From NCBI GenBank assembly GCA_040216555.1, contig JAVJOW010000029.1:1-64000 (forward strand): DNA of 64,000 bases, in the 5' to 3' direction. Positions 1 to 9,715 of this stretch are shown piece after piece (position 1 is the first letter of the stretch; every line of letters starts with the position of its first letter). A model generated the notes under the pieces. That model made no database searches, was not told where the DNA came from, and saw only the letters and a program-made list of their open reading frames with translations. Position numbers and translations under genes: made by a program. The stretch is from Arenibacter sp040216555 (GTDB taxonomy: Bacteria; Bacteroidota; Bacteroidia; Flavobacteriales; Flavobacteriaceae).

Positions 1-1353
1 CACGAAAGTAGTTGATTTTGCATCTACACGAAAATGGTAGGTGGTTCCCAATTCAAGTTCGGTTGAAGTGAAGGATAGACTGGTTTGATTTGGACTGACC
101 AAATCCAAGTTTCCTGAATTCGTTCCTAAATACACATCATACGTAATGGCATCTCCTTCGGCATCGGTGGATGCCAACCAACTAATTGAAACAGGTGTAT
201 TCACATTTGTTGCGTTAGGCGCTGGTGCCTGGTCAAAGATTATTGCTGAAGGAGCTGAGTCATTTTGACTGTCCGAACATCCTTGAGCATCTACTACTTC
301 TCCTGTTGGGGTATTAGGACACTGATCCAGATTATCCGTTACTCCATCCCCATCCGTGTCCTTTTGACTATCAGAACAACCTTCATCATCAACCGTTTCA
401 CCCGTTGGGGTGTCTGGACATTGATCCCTCTCATCAGTAACAGAATCTCCATCAGAATCTTGTTGACTTTCCGAACAACCTTTATCATTAACAGTCAACC
501 CTTGACCAGTGTCCGGGCAAACATCCAGATTATCCATTACCCCATCCCCATCCGTGTCCTTTTGACTATCAGAACAACCATCATCATCAACCGTTTCACC
601 CGTTGGGGTGTCTGGACATTGATCCCTCTCATCAGTAACAGAATCTCCATCAGAATCTTGTTGACTTTCCGAACAACCATCCATATTTACAGTTTCCCCG
701 GGCGACGTTCCAGGGCACAGATCTAAATTGTTCGGAACACCATCACCATCCATATCGCTCTGATTTTCTGCACAACCTTTATCATCAACGGTCAACCCTT
801 GACCCGTGTCCGGGCATTCATCTAGATTATCGGTTACCCCATCCCCGTCCGTGTCCTTTTGACTATCAGAACAACCTACATCATCAACAGTTTCTCCCGT
901 TGGGGTGTCTGGACACTGATCCAGCTCATCGGTAACAGAATCTCCATCAGAATCTTCTGGACTTTCCGAACAACCATCCACATTTACAGTTTCCCCGGCA
1001 GACGTTTCAGGACACTTATCTATATCGTCCGGAACACCATCACCATCCGTATCGTTTTTTTCAAAAACAGCGATAACCTCTGTATCCGATGTTATTGCAA
1101 GTGAATAGGGAGTATTTGTTCCTGAAATATCGCCACTCCAGTTTTTAAAATAGAATCCATTTGAAGGAATTGCTGTTATGGTCACGTTTTCTCCTGATTC
1201 AAATATCCCTTGCTTAGGGCTGATAGTACCACCATCTAAAGGAAATACATCACCTGTAAAGTCATAAACGGTAATTTTTTCTTTGGAGCAGGAACCAATT
1301 ACAAACAGGAAAAGTGGGATTAAGATAAATAAGGTAGATAATAGTCTTTTCAT
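1..1353 (-). CDS. Thrombospondin type 3 repeat lipoprotein (C-terminus beyond window)
   Basis: This frame is open for 451 codons and runs off the left edge, so the protein is partial. It starts with a lipoprotein signal peptide (MKRLLSTLF, hydrophobic core, lipobox ending at Cys22). Next comes a roughly 70-residue domain like the divergent InlB B-repeat (GGTISP, FKNWSGDISG). Eight 33-residue calcium-binding thrombospondin type 3 units follow (DTDGDGVPD, DSDGDSVTD and similar, each with one CP and one GC). The visible C-terminal part resembles a fibronectin type III domain (SWLASTDAEGDAITYDVY). In the Bacteroidota such proteins are usually surface-exposed, and the missing C-terminus may carry an OmpA-like or sorting domain. 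Role inferred: extracellular or envelope structural/adhesive protein, specific partner unknown. The start is well set by the signal peptide. Confidence 0.88.
   Translation of the reverse strand, partial: MKRLLSTLFILIPLFLFVIGSCSKEKITVYDFTGDVFPLDGGTISPKQGIFESGENVTITAIPSNGFYFKNWSGDISGTNTPYSLAITSDTEVIAVFEKNDTDGDGVPDDIDKCPETSAGETVNVDGCSESPEDSDGDSVTDELDQCPDTPTGETVDDVGCSDSQKDTDGDGVTDNLDECPDTGQGLTVDDKGCAENQSDMDGDGVPNNLDLCPGTSPGETVNMDGCSESQQDSDGDSVTDERDQCPDTPTGETVDDDGCSDSQKDTDGDGVMDNLDVCPDTGQGLTVNDKGCSESQQDSDGDSVTDERDQCPDTPTGETVDDEGCSDSQKDTDGDGVTDNLDQCPNTPTGEVVDAQGCSDSQNDSAPSAIIFDQAPAPNATNVNTPVSISWLASTDAEGDAITYDVYLGTNSGNLDLVSPNQTSLSFTSTELELGTTYHFRVDAKSTTFV
262..1053 (-). repeat. Eight 99 bp tandem coding repeats (TSP3 units)
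   Basis: Eight in-frame units of exactly 33 codons. Read in protein order they form A-B-C-A-B-C-B-D, so there is a higher-order 297 bp period plus an extra B unit. Two B units (around 352-479 and 550-677) are almost identical over roughly 130 bp, which indicates recent duplication or gene conversion. The repeats encode calcium-binding DxDxDG loops. Confidence 0.85.
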
Positions 1354-2257
1354 TGCACAGTTAGTTGGATAGGTTATTAAACTACAATTCAATAAAAAAC
1401 TATTCTATTGGGGCAATGAATTATAACAGTGTTAATTTAGAGAAAAATTGGTAAGAAGACAATTAACATCGATATAATTCCAACAAAGCGGTATAAAAGG
1501 TAATTCTTGAAAATTTATCAATTATTGATACGGATTCGGATTATTATTATATACCGTTTATTTTGGTTAAAATTTAAGATTAATACAGTAAACGATTTCG
1601 TAAAATTAAGTGCATATTAGGGGGTTAACCAAGGTTTTTGTAAAATTCATAACGAGGAGGTCACAAATTCCACATCCCCTCTCCCAATAAAACTTAAGTT
1701 TATAGAAATTAACGGATTGGCAATAGCTGATCCCTTTTTTTATACCCAAAATTAATTGAAGTGCTCTAATTGATCCCAAATTAAATTGATCTTTTCCAGA
1801 CCGAAATTTTCTACGGTGGCATAAAGTTGGGAAATAAGCTCCAATCGTACAAACGCAAGGGTAGCATATACTGCTAGAGTTTTATTTTTAAAATATGTTG
1901 TACTTCTATATCTTAGGGTAAGACCTAACACTTCATAAAAGCAATTAAAAAAATTAGTGAAAAAAAATCCTTTGGTCCGGGGATTTCATTCAATAATTAT
2001 TAGGTACTTTAACAGGGCCGGGGGTCATTTTTGGAAATAACAAATTGACGAAACATGTTAGCCAGATTATTAAAAAATAATACCTATTGGGCATATTGAC
2101 CTAATATTGATACAGGCGATTAATTATCGTAAGCCAATAATGGAATTCAAGTAAAATTACATTAATGACAAATAGTTAGCACTATATACATCGCATAATC
2201 CCAAAAAAATTGCAAACAATAACCAAACCTAAGATAGGAACTTAAAATAGAAACACC
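1354..2257. other. 904 bp non-coding gap
   Basis: This AT-rich gap lies between two divergently oriented genes and must contain both promoters. No ORF with coding character, no hairpin terminator and no dispersed repeat from the families found elsewhere in the window was seen in it. Confidence 0.5.
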
Positions 2258-5200
2258 ATGTCAAAAATCTTGATTGTGCTAATTGGGCTTACCTGCCTAT
2301 TAGCATGCAAATTAAAGAAGGAAAACAATCTGGATGCGACCGATGTAAAACAATCCAGTTTTCACATTGAACAGACCGATAGTGAAATACGTATTGTTCC
2401 GGACGGTGGAAATGCTGCAGTGGTAACCCAGAACGCAAAGCCAGATTTCCGTCCCTATATCCACCCGATTTTGGCACCTAGCTCCAAGGTGGAACTTACA
2501 GAATACAGCCCGGAACACCACAAGCACCAGACCGGGCTATATTGGGGCTTTACCCGCATAAACGGAACAGGTGCTGAACCCGAGGAATTGAAAAAATGGT
2601 TTTACAATGCCGACAAACCAAAAAATATCCAAAAAAGAATAGGCCGTGATTTTTTCCATTACCCGGATGGGGACCATTGGCAAAAAGTCTCCGTGGAAAT
2701 TATAACCGCTGAGGGGGAAGAGGTAAAATGGAAAACAGTGTACAATATGTTGGATGAATCTAAATCTCCTATATTGAAGGAAACCCAGATCTGGACCTTT
2801 ACCGAAAAGGAAAATAGATATTTGTTATCCCTGGAATGGGAAGGAGAGGCCCTTACGGATATAACTGTCAACGAATTTGATTATGGCGGACTCTTTTTGA
2901 GAATGCCCTGGAAAGAAGGCGTCCAAGGTGAAGTTGTCAATGCCGCCCGACAAAAAAATGAAAAATCGGAGGGCCAAAGGGCCATGTGGGTAGATGCTGG
3001 AATGGAAATAGATGGGCTTGATAATTGGGGACATATTGCCATTTTTGACCATACAGAAAATAAGGACTATCCACAACCATGGAGGGTAGATGGGCAACTA
3101 GGCATAGGTCCAGTCCCCGCACGACTGGGCGATTGGCACATTAAAAAAGGGGAAACAAAAATTTTCCGACATCAAATTATAGCGTATACCGGTGAATTGG
3201 ACGATACAAAATTGAATGATCTTTGGGGAAATTATGTGGGCGATAAGGGCATGTACAATACGGCTTCCCTTTGGGAAATTGCCAAGCAAGAAGGACGTGA
3301 CGCTAAACTTTTGAGCCCCAAAGAGGCAGTCGAGGCAATGACGATCAAAGAGGGCTATACGGTAAACGCCTTTGCTTCCGAACCTATGATTACGCAACCT
3401 ATGGCGTTTTGCTGGGATGATAAGGGAAGAATGTGGATTGCCGAGAACAGGGACTATGAGTCAAGGTCCGAGGGATTTTCCAGTTCTGGTGATAGCCGTA
3501 TTTTAATTTTGGAAGATACCGATCATGACGGTATTGCGGATACCAAAAAAGTATTTATGGAAGGGATTCCATTCCCATCGGCCATCGCTGTGGGCCATGG
3601 CGGAGTATTCATAGGTGCACCGCCGAATCTACTTTTCGTGCCCGATAAAAATGGGGACGACAAGGCCGATGAAAAGGATACAAAGGTGCTTTTGACCGGC
3701 TGGGGCATCCGCGACCGGCATGAGACGATCAATAGTTTTCATTGGGGACCAGATGGCTGGTTATATGGCCTCGAAGGATTTGCAACCCCCTCTAAAATCA
3801 GAAAGCCAAAAGGAGAAGGGCGTATCTATAAACATAGGGATACTTTTCCTAATGACCTGTTGGAGGCAGATGGGGTGGATATCAACGGTGGAGTTTGGCG
3901 GTATCATCCCTTAAAAAACCGATTTGAAGTGGTCGCGCACGGCTTTAGCAACCCTTGGGGCATCGATTATGATTCCAAGGGACAATTGTTTATTACTGCC
4001 TGTGTTATTCCCCATATGTTCCATGTTATACATGGAGGTATCTATCATAGGCAGGGAGGACAGCACTTTAATCCCTATGTCTATGAGGATATTAAGACGA
4101 TTGTGGACCACCGCCATCGCTCGGCACACGGTGGGGCAAGGATTTACCAATCCGATGCCTTTCCTGCAGATCAACAAGGGCGACTTTTCATGGCCAATAT
4201 TCATGAACATGCCGTGCTCTCGGATATCCTAACACCTAAGGGCTCAGGTTTTACGGCCAGTCACGGGGAAGATTTTATGATGGCAAACAATGCACAATGG
4301 GTAGGCTTTAGCATGGAAGTGGGGCCAGGAGGCGATCTTTATGTGCTAGACTGGCACGATGCGGAAATATGTGGGGATGCCGTTATAAATAAAGATACGG
4401 GCAGAGTATATAGGATCATGCCCAAAAATTCCCAGGCAGAAAGTTGGCCCGGAAGATTTGATGACCTCAGTAAAAAAAGTGATCGAGAACTAGTGGAATT
4501 GCAATTGAGCAAAAGTAATTGGCATGCACAACGAGCACGGGTCATTTTACAATATAGGGCCTCCAATAAAGCCCTAGAAAGTATTGCTGTTGGTCGTTTG
4601 AACGATTTATTGGACAACCACAAAAGCGAGGATACCCGACTCCGAGCACTATGGGCCCTTCAGATAACGAATAACATTAGTCCGGAGAAGTTGATAGATC
4701 TATTGATCGACAGGGATCAATATATACGTGCATGGGCCATCCAGTTTTTGGTAGAGGATGGGCAGCCATCTGCAAAGGCTGTTCAGAAGATGACCATTAT
4801 GGCGAAGAATGAAACTTCCGCCGTGGTCCGCCGATATCTTGCAGGGGCCCTTCAACGAATCAATGAAGCTGATCGGTGGGCCATTGCGGAATCCTTGGTC
4901 CGTTTTAAAGAGGATGCCGATGATCCCAACATCCCTCTGATGTTGTGGTTTGGAATTGAACCCATAATCACCAAGCAGCCCGAAAAAGCATTGATCTTGG
5001 CCAAACAAAGCAGCATCCCCTCCATTATTCAAAAAATTGGAAGACGCTTAGTCGATGGGAACCAACAAGAAAAATTGATTGCCGAATTAAGCAAAAAATC
5101 AAATATACAATCCGATCTGTTAAATGGTATGCTGGCAGGTCTAGAAGGGAATATCGATATAAAGGAGCCGACTAATTGGGAAAACGTATATAAAATATTG

Positions 5201-6151
5201 CAAACAGAACCCCAACTATCTTCCTTGGCCGATGCCATAGCACAAAAATTCGGTAATGCCGAAATGACCAAAAAAATGCTAACGATTATTGCCAATTCAA
5301 AAGCGAAGCTCGGGGATAAGAAAAATGCAATCCAAAGCCTGGCCGCACAGCAAAATCCTACATTACAAGATGAGATACCAAAATTATTGGAGAAACCTGA
5401 TGTGCGTAGGGAGGCCATTAGGGCTATTGCCGCTTATAACAGTCAAGAATTGGGAATTGTTTTGTTCAATAAATATAAGGATCTGACAGCGGAGGAAAAG
5501 GAAGAGGCCATCATTACAATGGCTTCGAGACCTGTATACGGTCGGTTTTTAGGAGATGCCCTTAAAAAGGGTACCATATCTAAATCGGATATCCCGGCAC
5601 ATATAGTTCTTCAATTGAGGGCAGTTCTGGGGAATGGGTTTGTGGAAATCTGGGGTCCAATCGATGATATTTCACAGACACTACAGCTAGAATACAAAAA
5701 GTATCAAGGGCTATTGACCAATGATGAACTGGCCAAGGCAAACCTTAATAACGGAAAGAAGATTTTTCAAAGAACCTGCGCCCCATGTCACCTGCTCCAC
5801 GGGGAAGGCGCTAAGATCGGCCCAGACTTAACCGGCTCTAACCGCACCAATATCAACTATTTATTGAGTAATATCCTGAACCCTAGCGGAGAGGTACAGG
5901 AAGACTATAAACTGGTAGTTATAACCACTCAGGACGGCCGCACCTATAGTGGAAATGTAATTTCCGAAAATGTCAGGAGCCTAACCCTACGTGTAGTCGG
6001 ACAAGTTCCCATTACTATTAGTAAATCACAGATAAGAACAAGGGATACTTCCGAAAAATCCATGATGCCTGAAGGACTCATGAACAATCTGACCAATAGC
6101 GAAGTATTGGATTTGATGGCATATTTAAAGAAATTGGAACCATCTGTTTAG
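2258..6151 (+). CDS. PmoA-like domain / PVC-type dehydrogenase / HEAT / cytochrome c fusion lipoprotein
   Basis: 1297 residues. The N-terminus is a lipoprotein signal (LIGLTCLLAC). Residues about 35-320 resemble the PmoA-like DUF6807 family (RPYIHPI, EHHKHQTGLYWGF). Residues about 365-730 look like the membrane-bound dehydrogenase beta-propeller of the L-sorbosone dehydrogenase type (WGPDGWLYGLEGF, HGFSNPWGID, VGPGGDLYVLDWHD). Residues about 750-1140 are helical and HEAT-like. The C-terminus is a haem-binding domain of the Pirellula/Verrucomicrobium type with CAPCH (Cys1174, Cys1177, His1178) and a probable distal Met in the segment after KSMMPEG. Family knowledge suggests periplasmic oxidation of a sugar or sugar-derived substrate with electrons passed to the haem. 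The substrate is unknown. The PmoA-like N-terminus makes this longer than the usual roughly 900-1100 residue members. It is transcribed alone. Confidence 0.85.
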   Translation: MSKILIVLIGLTCLLACKLKKENNLDATDVKQSSFHIEQTDSEIRIVPDGGNAAVVTQNAKPDFRPYIHPILAPSSKVELTEYSPEHHKHQTGLYWGFTRINGTGAEPEELKKWFYNADKPKNIQKRIGRDFFHYPDGDHWQKVSVEIITAEGEEVKWKTVYNMLDESKSPILKETQIWTFTEKENRYLLSLEWEGEALTDITVNEFDYGGLFLRMPWKEGVQGEVVNAARQKNEKSEGQRAMWVDAGMEIDGLDNWGHIAIFDHTENKDYPQPWRVDGQLGIGPVPARLGDWHIKKGETKIFRHQIIAYTGELDDTKLNDLWGNYVGDKGMYNTASLWEIAKQEGRDAKLLSPKEAVEAMTIKEGYTVNAFASEPMITQPMAFCWDDKGRMWIAENRDYESRSEGFSSSGDSRILILEDTDHDGIADTKKVFMEGIPFPSAIAVGHGGVFIGAPPNLLFVPDKNGDDKADEKDTKVLLTGWGIRDRHETINSFHWGPDGWLYGLEGFATPSKIRKPKGEGRIYKHRDTFPNDLLEADGVDINGGVWRYHPLKNRFEVVAHGFSNPWGIDYDSKGQLFITACVIPHMFHVIHGGIYHRQGGQHFNPYVYEDIKTIVDHRHRSAHGGARIYQSDAFPADQQGRLFMANIHEHAVLSDILTPKGSGFTASHGEDFMMANNAQWVGFSMEVGPGGDLYVLDWHDAEICGDAVINKDTGRVYRIMPKNSQAESWPGRFDDLSKKSDRELVELQLSKSNWHAQRARVILQYRASNKALESIAVGRLNDLLDNHKSEDTRLRALWALQITNNISPEKLIDLLIDRDQYIRAWAIQFLVEDGQPSAKAVQKMTIMAKNETSAVVRRYLAGALQRINEADRWAIAESLVRFKEDADDPNIPLMLWFGIEPIITKQPEKALILAKQSSIPSIIQKIGRRLVDGNQQEKLIAELSKKSNIQSDLLNGMLAGLEGNIDIKEPTNWENVYKILQTEPQLSSLADAIAQKFGNAEMTKKMLTIIANSKAKLGDKKNAIQSLAAQQNPTLQDEIPKLLEKPDVRREAIRAIAAYNSQELGIVLFNKYKDLTAEEKEEAIITMASRPVYGRFLGDALKKGTISKSDIPAHIVLQLRAVLGNGFVEIWGPIDDISQTLQLEYKKYQGLLTNDELAKANLNNGKKIFQRTCAPCHLLHGEGAKIGPDLTGSNRTNINYLLSNILNPSGEVQEDYKLVVITTQDGRTYSGNVISENVRSLTLRVVGQVPITISKSQIRTRDTSEKSMMPEGLMNNLTNSEVLDLMAYLKKLEPSV

Positions 6152-6531
6152 CTCCCATATTAAGTTAAAAATGATGTAAAAACAACTTATTGGTGTCTTG
6201 GTTTAAAAGTAGGGTACATATCGATATAACAAATCCCCCAGAATATGCGTTAGCTGTTATCAATCCGATTTGTATGTTCCAAATTCGCTGGAATGTTACC
6301 CATCAATACAAAAGTGAACACGTTATAGAAAACAATTTGACCAACAAAAAAAATTAGGCACCTAAAACCTGCAACGCTAGTGGTGCCCTTTCGAGAAATT
6401 GGTACGTCTATTTTACTTTTTGGAACTCGGCAACCCAGAAATTGGAAAGCATAAAAAAATTACAGGCTTTCCCCTCTATTTTAAGTACAACAGTTATTTC
6501 CTCTTCATCATCTCCTGTTTCACTATAATTA
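6152..6531. other. Non-coding gap before repeat R1a
   Basis: About 380 bp of AT-rich sequence after the fusion gene's stop. No ORF with coding character and no clear hairpin terminator was found. It leads directly into the dispersed repeat at 6532. Confidence 0.45.
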
Positions 6532-6862
6532 CCCGCTACGCAAAGTCTCCCCGATTTGAGCATTCCTATCCTACCCGACCTCAAAGTCTGACCCCTTTTT
6601 CGTCTGGTATGCCGTAGGCGCGTGAACTTTATAACTTTCAACTTTATAACATTCAAAATTACTTCTTTGAACTTTGGACCTTGAACATTATAACTCCACC
6701 TCCCGTTTGTCGAGCAAACCTGTATTTCATCGATTAAGTAGATTCCAAAACCAATATTTGTTACCTTAGAAGTTGAGAAAAATAAGCTTGGTTGTAGCAC
6801 TCCCTCCGCTGCCTACCACAGAAAATTTTGATAGAATCGATGATATTAGAAATTATCTTCTT
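6532..6862 (+). repeat. Dispersed intergenic element R1, copy a
   Basis: This non-coding stretch aligns along its length with 15949-16343 and 17449-17833. Shared landmarks in the same order are CCCGCTACG, GGCCCCTTTTTCnnCTGRTATNCC (here GACCCC), GAACTTTnnAACTTTCAAC, CCTTGAACATTATAACTCCAC, TTCATCGATnAA, AAAACCAATATTT and GGTTGTAGNACTCCCNCCGCTGCC. Copy a is the most divergent and lacks the terminal segment ending in GTTACTAT seen in copies b and c. Function unknown. Confidence 0.75.
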
Positions 6863-6892
6863 TTTAAGTGGTTCACCGAACTGTTCAAAATA

Positions 6893-7978
6893 TCAAATTC
6901 CATTTGTTGGAAACATCTTAAGCCATTTTTTTGCGTTTTGGAAATAAATTTTATCCACTGCCTCCTTAGGAAGTTTTAATCCCCTAAACTCCTCATTTAC
7001 CAGATCACTGGCCATAAGCTCATCGGTAACGAAAAATCGCCAATCCGTAAGCCACATTTTATGCATCTCCTTCTGCATTTCTCCGACATTTTCCTTGCCA
7101 TCATCGGCCAAATCGGTTGCATAGAGGAGCCGATCTTGATACTTAATAAAAAAGGCACGTACCTTTTCCCTATTTTCTACAGTTTGATAAAAAACTTGCC
7201 CCATTCTGGCAGCGAGGTCTATGGACATATTGGGAAACTTGTCCAACCGTTTCGCCAATTCATCCACGCTCCACTCTAGACTCCCCATGTGTGCCCCAAT
7301 AAACACAAGATCGGGGTGTTTTTCCAGCATACGATCCCGAGCGGCGATCTGTTCTTCATAAGAAGGTAGTTCCGGATGTTGGTACATATGGTATTGTGGA
7401 TGTTCCGAAAAATATTTTCGATCGTTATTGGTTGTCATTTCATCCAGCGGAAGCCAACAGTTTTTTGGTTCTCCCAAATGACCTACCAATGGTATCTTTT
7501 TACTGGCTAAATAATCGAATATCGTATCCAGCTTGGGATTGTCGACCATTATTAGCTCGTTATCCTTATCACGAAAAACCATGCCAATGTTCTTCCAAAC
7601 CTTTACAGCTATGGCCCCTTCTTTAAAACTTTTGTCCAACCAGGCAATGGTATTCTTTGTGAAGTCAGGGTTATCCCAACCCTCTATGGAAAAGGAGGTA
7701 GCGAACTCATAATCCTCAGGATGCCCTTTCTTTTGAGCTAAACAATAATCATATTGTTCTTTAATAAGTTCCTCGCCTTGTGAAAGGTCGACCATAATAT
7801 TCAGCAAACGAAAATTGTCTTTTTTTGCTTGATTTACAAAATTGTTCCGATCAGCAAAAACATGAATGTGGGTATCAATTTTATCTACCTTGTCAAAATC
7901 GTCCAAAGTATAATATTCATTCTTTTCCTCACAAGAAATCGTTAATAGTACCAAAAAGGCAATCCATGGTTTTTTCAT
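6893..7978 (-). CDS. Amidohydrolase-family lipoprotein (amidohydro_2 type)
   Basis: 361 residues with a short lipoprotein signal (lipobox ends at Cys16). The TIM-barrel metal-hydrolase ligands are all present: HxH in DTHIHV (His37, His39), His167 (GHLGEP), His230 (GAHMGS) and Asp289 (YATDLAD). This matches the amidohydro_2 group, which hydrolyses or decarboxylates small cyclic substrates and includes lactonases. It is the last gene of a minus-strand run that starts with a Gfo/Idh/MocA oxidoreductase, a DUF1080 protein and an MFS permease. A lactonase-like step after sugar oxidation would therefore fit, but this is inferred from context. A 301 bp gap separates it from the MFS gene, so it may have its own promoter. 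Confidence 0.82.
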   Translation of the reverse strand: MKKPWIAFLVLLTISCEEKNEYYTLDDFDKVDKIDTHIHVFADRNNFVNQAKKDNFRLLNIMVDLSQGEELIKEQYDYCLAQKKGHPEDYEFATSFSIEGWDNPDFTKNTIAWLDKSFKEGAIAVKVWKNIGMVFRDKDNELIMVDNPKLDTIFDYLASKKIPLVGHLGEPKNCWLPLDEMTTNNDRKYFSEHPQYHMYQHPELPSYEEQIAARDRMLEKHPDLVFIGAHMGSLEWSVDELAKRLDKFPNMSIDLAARMGQVFYQTVENREKVRAFFIKYQDRLLYATDLADDGKENVGEMQKEMHKMWLTDWRFFVTDELMASDLVNEEFRGLKLPKEAVDKIYFQNAKKWLKMFPTNGI

Positions 7979-8279
7979 CTGTTTAATTTTTACAGTTTTT
8001 ATCTAATATTAGTATTACTTGGCATTGGGATTAGTAGTTTTTTAGGTTGCTTTAAAATTGGTGAACAAATGATAATAACCTCCCATTTTATTGTTTAGAA
8101 CCTCTTTACTCTTGCCCATTGAAACCAAAACGCAGATTTCAAATTTATTTAAATTGCAATAAGCCGTTGCATGGGATGTGCCCTTATTTCCCAACCTCTC
8201 TGACAGGACACGCACCGGACTGCTTTTATTGGCCATAATATTATTATTAAATTTGACCAGTACTTATTATTTTAGGGAA
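7979..8279. other. 301 bp gap between amidohydrolase and MFS genes
   Basis: No convincing gene here. A 64-codon open frame on the minus strand has no recognisable features. The gap may hold a promoter for the amidohydrolase gene. Confidence 0.4.
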
Positions 8280-9584
8280 TTATCTTTCTGTTTTTAGATC
8301 AGCGCTATCGGCCAAACCGCCCAGCAAATCCTTTTGACCACTCTTGTCCGTATTAGTTAAAATATGCGGGTCCTTGTTGTCTACTTTTAAAGTTCCTACA
8401 AGTTTTTCCTTGAAGAAAAACATGAATAACAAGCCTACTAATAAAGCAATTATTGCTGGAACCAGCCAAATAGATTCCCATTGGTAGCTAAATATGCCAT
8501 TAATGTCGACCAGAAAATTATCGGTTACTGCTCCTGAAACAAATGAGCCTATAAACATTCCCACCCCATAAGTTGCAAAAGTGATTAGCCCCTGGGCAGA
8601 ATTTCGAAAGGAGGGTTTGGACTTCTTATCAATATAGATCTGACCGGAAACAAAAAAGAAATCATAACATACACCATGTAATATAATTCCAAAATATAAC
8701 ATCCAAATTCCTGGACCTATATCCCCATAAGCAAACAAAAGATAACGTACTACCCAAGCAAAAATACCTATCAGCATCATTTTTTTAATTCCAAGCCTTC
8801 TAAATGCAAGAGGCATCAATAACATGAATAAAAGTTCGGAAACCTGCCCCAAAGTCATTTTAGCGGCAGCATTTTCCATCCCGATGTCATTCAGAAAAGG
8901 ATTGGCAAAGTTGTAATAAAAAGCCAATGGAATACAAACTAGAATAGAACTAACAAAAAAAACAACAAATGACCTTTTCTTAAATAAAACCAAGGCATCC
9001 AGTCCCAATATGGCAGAAATACTTGCGCTTTTTCCGGTTGGCGGAGTACTTGGCAAGAAGAAGCTTAAAATACCAAGCACCACCGAACAATATGCCGCAA
9101 TGCGAAAGGTCATATAAGAAGTCTCCAACTCCATAAACCCTATTAAAAGTCCCGCTGCTATCCAGCCCAAGGTTCCTAAAACCCTAATCCTTGGAAATTC
9201 CTTATCGGGATCCTCCATTTGCGAAAAGGAAATGGAGTTGACCAAGGACATTGTAGGCATATACAATAATGTATATAGTAAAATCAACCACCAAAATTTT
9301 TGAAAATGCTCCACGGTACTTATATAATATAAGGTAGCAGCACCCATTAAATGTAATGTTCCCAATACCTTTTGTGCGGAGAAAAATCGGTCAGCTACCA
9401 GACCTACGAAAAAAGGAGAAATAATGGCTGCGATAGACAGGTTTGCATATGCTGCCCCCACTTGTGTTGCATTTACCTCCAACGAGGACATGAGATAGGT
9501 GCCCATGGTAACATACCACGCTCCCCATATAAAATACTCCAATAGCATTAGCACGGATAAACGTAATCTTACTGAGTTTTTCAT
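8280..9584 (-). CDS. MFS permease, nucleoside:H+ symporter type
   Basis: 434 residues with about 12 hydrophobic segments. The N-terminus (RLSVLMLLEYFIWGAWYVTMG) is typical of the nucleoside:H+ symporter (NupG/XapB-like, Nuc_H_symport) group. In the Bacteroidota these permeases often sit in sugar-oxidation clusters rather than in nucleoside loci. The gene lies 131 bp downstream of the DUF1080 gene and in the same direction, so co-transcription is likely. Inferred role: inner-membrane uptake of a sugar or keto-sugar produced in the periplasm by the neighbouring secreted enzymes. The substrate cannot be read from the sequence. Confidence 0.88.
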   Translation of the reverse strand: MKNSVRLRLSVLMLLEYFIWGAWYVTMGTYLMSSLEVNATQVGAAYANLSIAAIISPFFVGLVADRFFSAQKVLGTLHLMGAATLYYISTVEHFQKFWWLILLYTLLYMPTMSLVNSISFSQMEDPDKEFPRIRVLGTLGWIAAGLLIGFMELETSYMTFRIAAYCSVVLGILSFFLPSTPPTGKSASISAILGLDALVLFKKRSFVVFFVSSILVCIPLAFYYNFANPFLNDIGMENAAAKMTLGQVSELLFMLLMPLAFRRLGIKKMMLIGIFAWVVRYLLFAYGDIGPGIWMLYFGIILHGVCYDFFFVSGQIYIDKKSKPSFRNSAQGLITFATYGVGMFIGSFVSGAVTDNFLVDINGIFSYQWESIWLVPAIIALLVGLLFMFFFKEKLVGTLKVDNKDPHILTNTDKSGQKDLLGGLADSADLKTER

Positions 9585-9715
9585 AAAGGTGGGTTGGTTG
9601 GTTATATTTTTTTATGCAATGAATTCTAAGGTTAAAACTGAACATGCTTTGGAAACAAAGGTAAACCTCACCTTTTAGAATCAGACTTGTTGTTATTCAT
9701 CCATAGGATTCCCAA

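Noticed and set aside
262..1053. 99 bp repeats considered as a CRISPR-like or satellite array
   Set aside because: They are in frame, encode TSP3 calcium-binding units and have no spacers.
8042..8236. 64-codon minus-strand open frame
   Set aside because: No recognisable feature and no supporting context; probably chance in an intergenic gap.
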